From Nocardioides astragali (lineage in GTDB: Bacteria > Actinomycetota > Actinomycetes > Propionibacteriales > Nocardioidaceae): DNA of 64,000 nucleotides. Numbering within the stretch: the first letter of the stretch is position 1; the number at the start of each line of letters is the position of its first letter. The position numbers and the translations under genes are program-made. The notes below the pieces were generated by a model. The model was given only the letters and a program-made list of their open reading frames with translations. It was not told where the DNA came from and did no database searches. The stretch is from assembly GCF_024436375.1 (NCBI RefSeq), contig NZ_JAFMZM010000001.1:124001-188000 (forward strand), in the 5' to 3' direction. Positions 62,561-64,000 of the stretch are shown one piece after another.

Positions 62561-64000
62561 ATGACGTTCGGGGACTTCGTCCGGCTGAGCCGCGCCTACG
62601 TGTGGGTGCTGATCGGCTGCGCGATCCTCGGCGCCCTGCTGATGGTGGCCAAGACGACCCGCGACCCGGTGCTCTACTCGGCGACGTCGTCCGGCCTGGT
62701 CCTGGTCGGCGACGCGACCTCGGCAGCCGAGGATCTGGGCAGCTCCCAGGTGGCCGAGGACAAGGCCGAGCTCTATGCGTTCCTCGTCTCCAAGACCCCG
62801 GTGGCGGAGCAGGTGGTCGAGGACCTGGGTATGGACGTGCCGCCCGCGGCGATCGCCGGCCGGTTCTCCGCGTCCGTGAACACCGACGTCAACGCGCTGA
62901 CGGTCACCGCGATCGGGAGCACACCCGAGGAGGCACGTGACCTGGCCAACGCGGTCGTCGACGCCGTCGTGGTCGTGGCGCAGGAGATCCAGACCGGGGA
63001 GACGAGCTCCAGGGGACCCGCCCTGACGCGGATCGTCCCCCTCGAGGAGGCGCAGCTCCCTGGGGCCCCGTTCACCCCCGACTACCCGCGCGCGGCCATC
63101 AAGGGGGCACTCGGCGGCCTCGTCCTGGCCTACGCCGTGCTCATCGCCCGCCGCCTCATCGACCGCCGGATCCGCAACGTCGGCCACGTCGAGGAGGCCA
63201 CCGGGTCGTCCGTGCTCGGCATCATCCCGAAGGAGGAGGCCCTCGGGCGTACCCACCGTGGGGTGCGCGGCGACCTGGGCCGGGCGGCCGAGTCCTTCCG
63301 CCAGCTGCGCACCAACCTCCGGTTCGTCGACGTGGACAACGAGCCGAGGCGGATCGTGGTGACCTCCGCGCTGGCCGGTGAGGGCAAGTCCACCGTCTCC
63401 GCCAACATCGCCCGGCTGGTCGCCCACGCCGGCACACCCGTGTTGCTGATCGACGCCGACCTGCGCCGACCGATGATCGCCTCGACCTTCGAGATCGACG
63501 GTGCCGTCGGGCTCACGCAGGCCCTGGCCGGCGACGTCGACGTCCGGGACGTGATCGTCGAGTCCGGCATGGACAACCTCAGCCTGCTGCCGGCGGGACG
63601 CATCCCGCCCAACCCGAGCGAGCTGCTGGGCTCGCTGCGGATGAAGCAGTTCGTCGACGACCTCTCCGCGGACTACCTGGTCATCCTCGACGCGCCGCCG
63701 CTCCTTCCGGTCACCGACGCCGGGCTGCTGTCGGCGTTCTGTGACGGGGCCCTGCTGGTGCAGGCGGCCGGCAAGACGCAGATCGAGCAGAGCCAGCAGT
63801 GCCGCCGGATCCTCGATCAGGTCGGCAGCCGGCTCCTCGGCGTCGTGCTCAACAAGGCGCCGGTGAAGGGCGCGAGTGCGATCGCCTACGGCGGGGGATA
63901 CGGCGGCTACGGGGACTACAGCAGCTTCCAGGAGGAGGCCTCGCGCGAGGCGGACTCCACCGCCAGCAGGGGCCGCCGGCGCAAGGCGGCCAAGGCCGAC
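62561..64000 (+). CDS. Polysaccharide chain-length/BY-kinase fusion (Wzz-CpsD type), 3' end beyond window
   Basis: 480 codons in the window, no stop, so incomplete. N-terminal Wzz domain (first helix LIGCAILGALLMVA about 17-30, extracytoplasmic part, second helix KGALGGLVLAYAVLIA about 181-196) is followed by a cytoplasmic tyrosine autokinase with Walker A ALAGEGKST (270-278), Walker A' LIDADLRRP, Walker B LVILDAPP and a C-terminal Gly/Tyr cluster (YGGGYGGYGDYSS), the autophosphorylation tail. Controls exopolysaccharide length. Leaderless: TAGACT (62548-62553), 7 nt, ATG. Marks the start of a polysaccharide cluster. Confidence 0.93.
   Translation, partial: MTFGDFVRLSRAYVWVLIGCAILGALLMVAKTTRDPVLYSATSSGLVLVGDATSAAEDLGSSQVAEDKAELYAFLVSKTPVAEQVVEDLGMDVPPAAIAGRFSASVNTDVNALTVTAIGSTPEEARDLANAVVDAVVVVAQEIQTGETSSRGPALTRIVPLEEAQLPGAPFTPDYPRAAIKGALGGLVLAYAVLIARRLIDRRIRNVGHVEEATGSSVLGIIPKEEALGRTHRGVRGDLGRAAESFRQLRTNLRFVDVDNEPRRIVVTSALAGEGKSTVSANIARLVAHAGTPVLLIDADLRRPMIASTFEIDGAVGLTQALAGDVDVRDVIVESGMDNLSLLPAGRIPPNPSELLGSLRMKQFVDDLSADYLVILDAPPLLPVTDAGLLSAFCDGALLVQAAGKTQIEQSQQCRRILDQVGSRLLGVVLNKAPVKGASAIAYGGGYGGYGDYSSFQEEASREADSTASRGRRRKAAKAD

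Overview
The window is about 70% GC by eye, with dense, overlapping genes, many GTG starts and many leaderless -10 elements (TANNNT followed 6-7 nt later by the start codon). It carries mycothiol synthase (MshD), the orphan regulator GlnR, an F420-linked reductase, an HbhA-like protein, DUF2516, DUF1416 and a MutT1-type Nudix/phosphatase fusion. Together these indicate an actinobacterium, most likely Nocardioidaceae (Nocardioides-like). I see no rRNA, CRISPR array, phage or IS transposase. One tRNA-Lys(TTT) is present.

Layout. 0-4.4 kb: a biotin-linked operon (bioY, acyl-CoA ligase, thiolase; the same gene set as Bacillus yhfU-yhfT-yhfS) behind two perfect BioQ-type operators, then a TetR regulator and a hydrolase sharing a twin palindromic operator. 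4.4-6.2 kb: tRNA-Lys, cutC, cold-shock gene and a 54-aa protein. 6.2-17.5 kb: phosphate block (mutT1, pstSCAB with a PHO box, pit with its DUF47 partner, ppk), interrupted at 12.1-13.5 kb by a nuclease-like gene bracketed by two related long hairpins. 17.5-23.8 kb: conserved actinobacterial housekeeping genes (DsrE, FABP/nitrobindin, Fur, ArsR plus MFS, YgfZ, mshD, glnR, MoaD-like). 23.9-29.7 kb: a large secreted protein, Hsp20 with a MerR/HspR-like regulator, and a sulfur operon (thioredoxin; then a Cys-rich leader peptide, DUF4395, sulfurtransferase, DUF1416).

29.8-33.1 kb: a PAS histidine kinase, followed by the most interesting locus: a 40-codon secreted peptide gene convergent with an XRE-TPR regulator, with shared TTTGCC boxes before both. 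This is a candidate RRNPP-type peptide signalling pair. 33-43 kb: sulfate activation (cysND; cysC, phosphatase and TauE/SafE exporter), two tandem GH16 secreted glycosidases, dtd, a BKACE enzyme and an AbiEi/DUF559-like gene. 43-45.8 kb: asparaginase, then an XRE regulator, HbhA-like protein and DUF2516 (the order of M. tuberculosis Rv0474-Rv0476). 45.9-54.2 kb: sugar-nucleotide cluster (fused rmlC-rmlD, rmlB, a DUF4012 protein, rmlA, two GMD-family dehydratases, galE) and an amidase. 55-59.1 kb: DHPS-like and RibD-like enzymes, a DJ-1/PfpI protein, F420 reductase and acyl-CoA dehydrogenase. 59.2-64 kb: an HPr-kinase-like ATPase, VanZ, PqqD-like and nucleotidyltransferase module beside a Wzz/BY-kinase gene that runs off the window end.

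The themes are nutrient uptake (biotin, phosphate, sulfate/sulfur, with a GlnR nitrogen regulator) and surface polysaccharide. Functions are inferred from recognised sequence families. No database search was run; synteny statements rest on recalled genomes.
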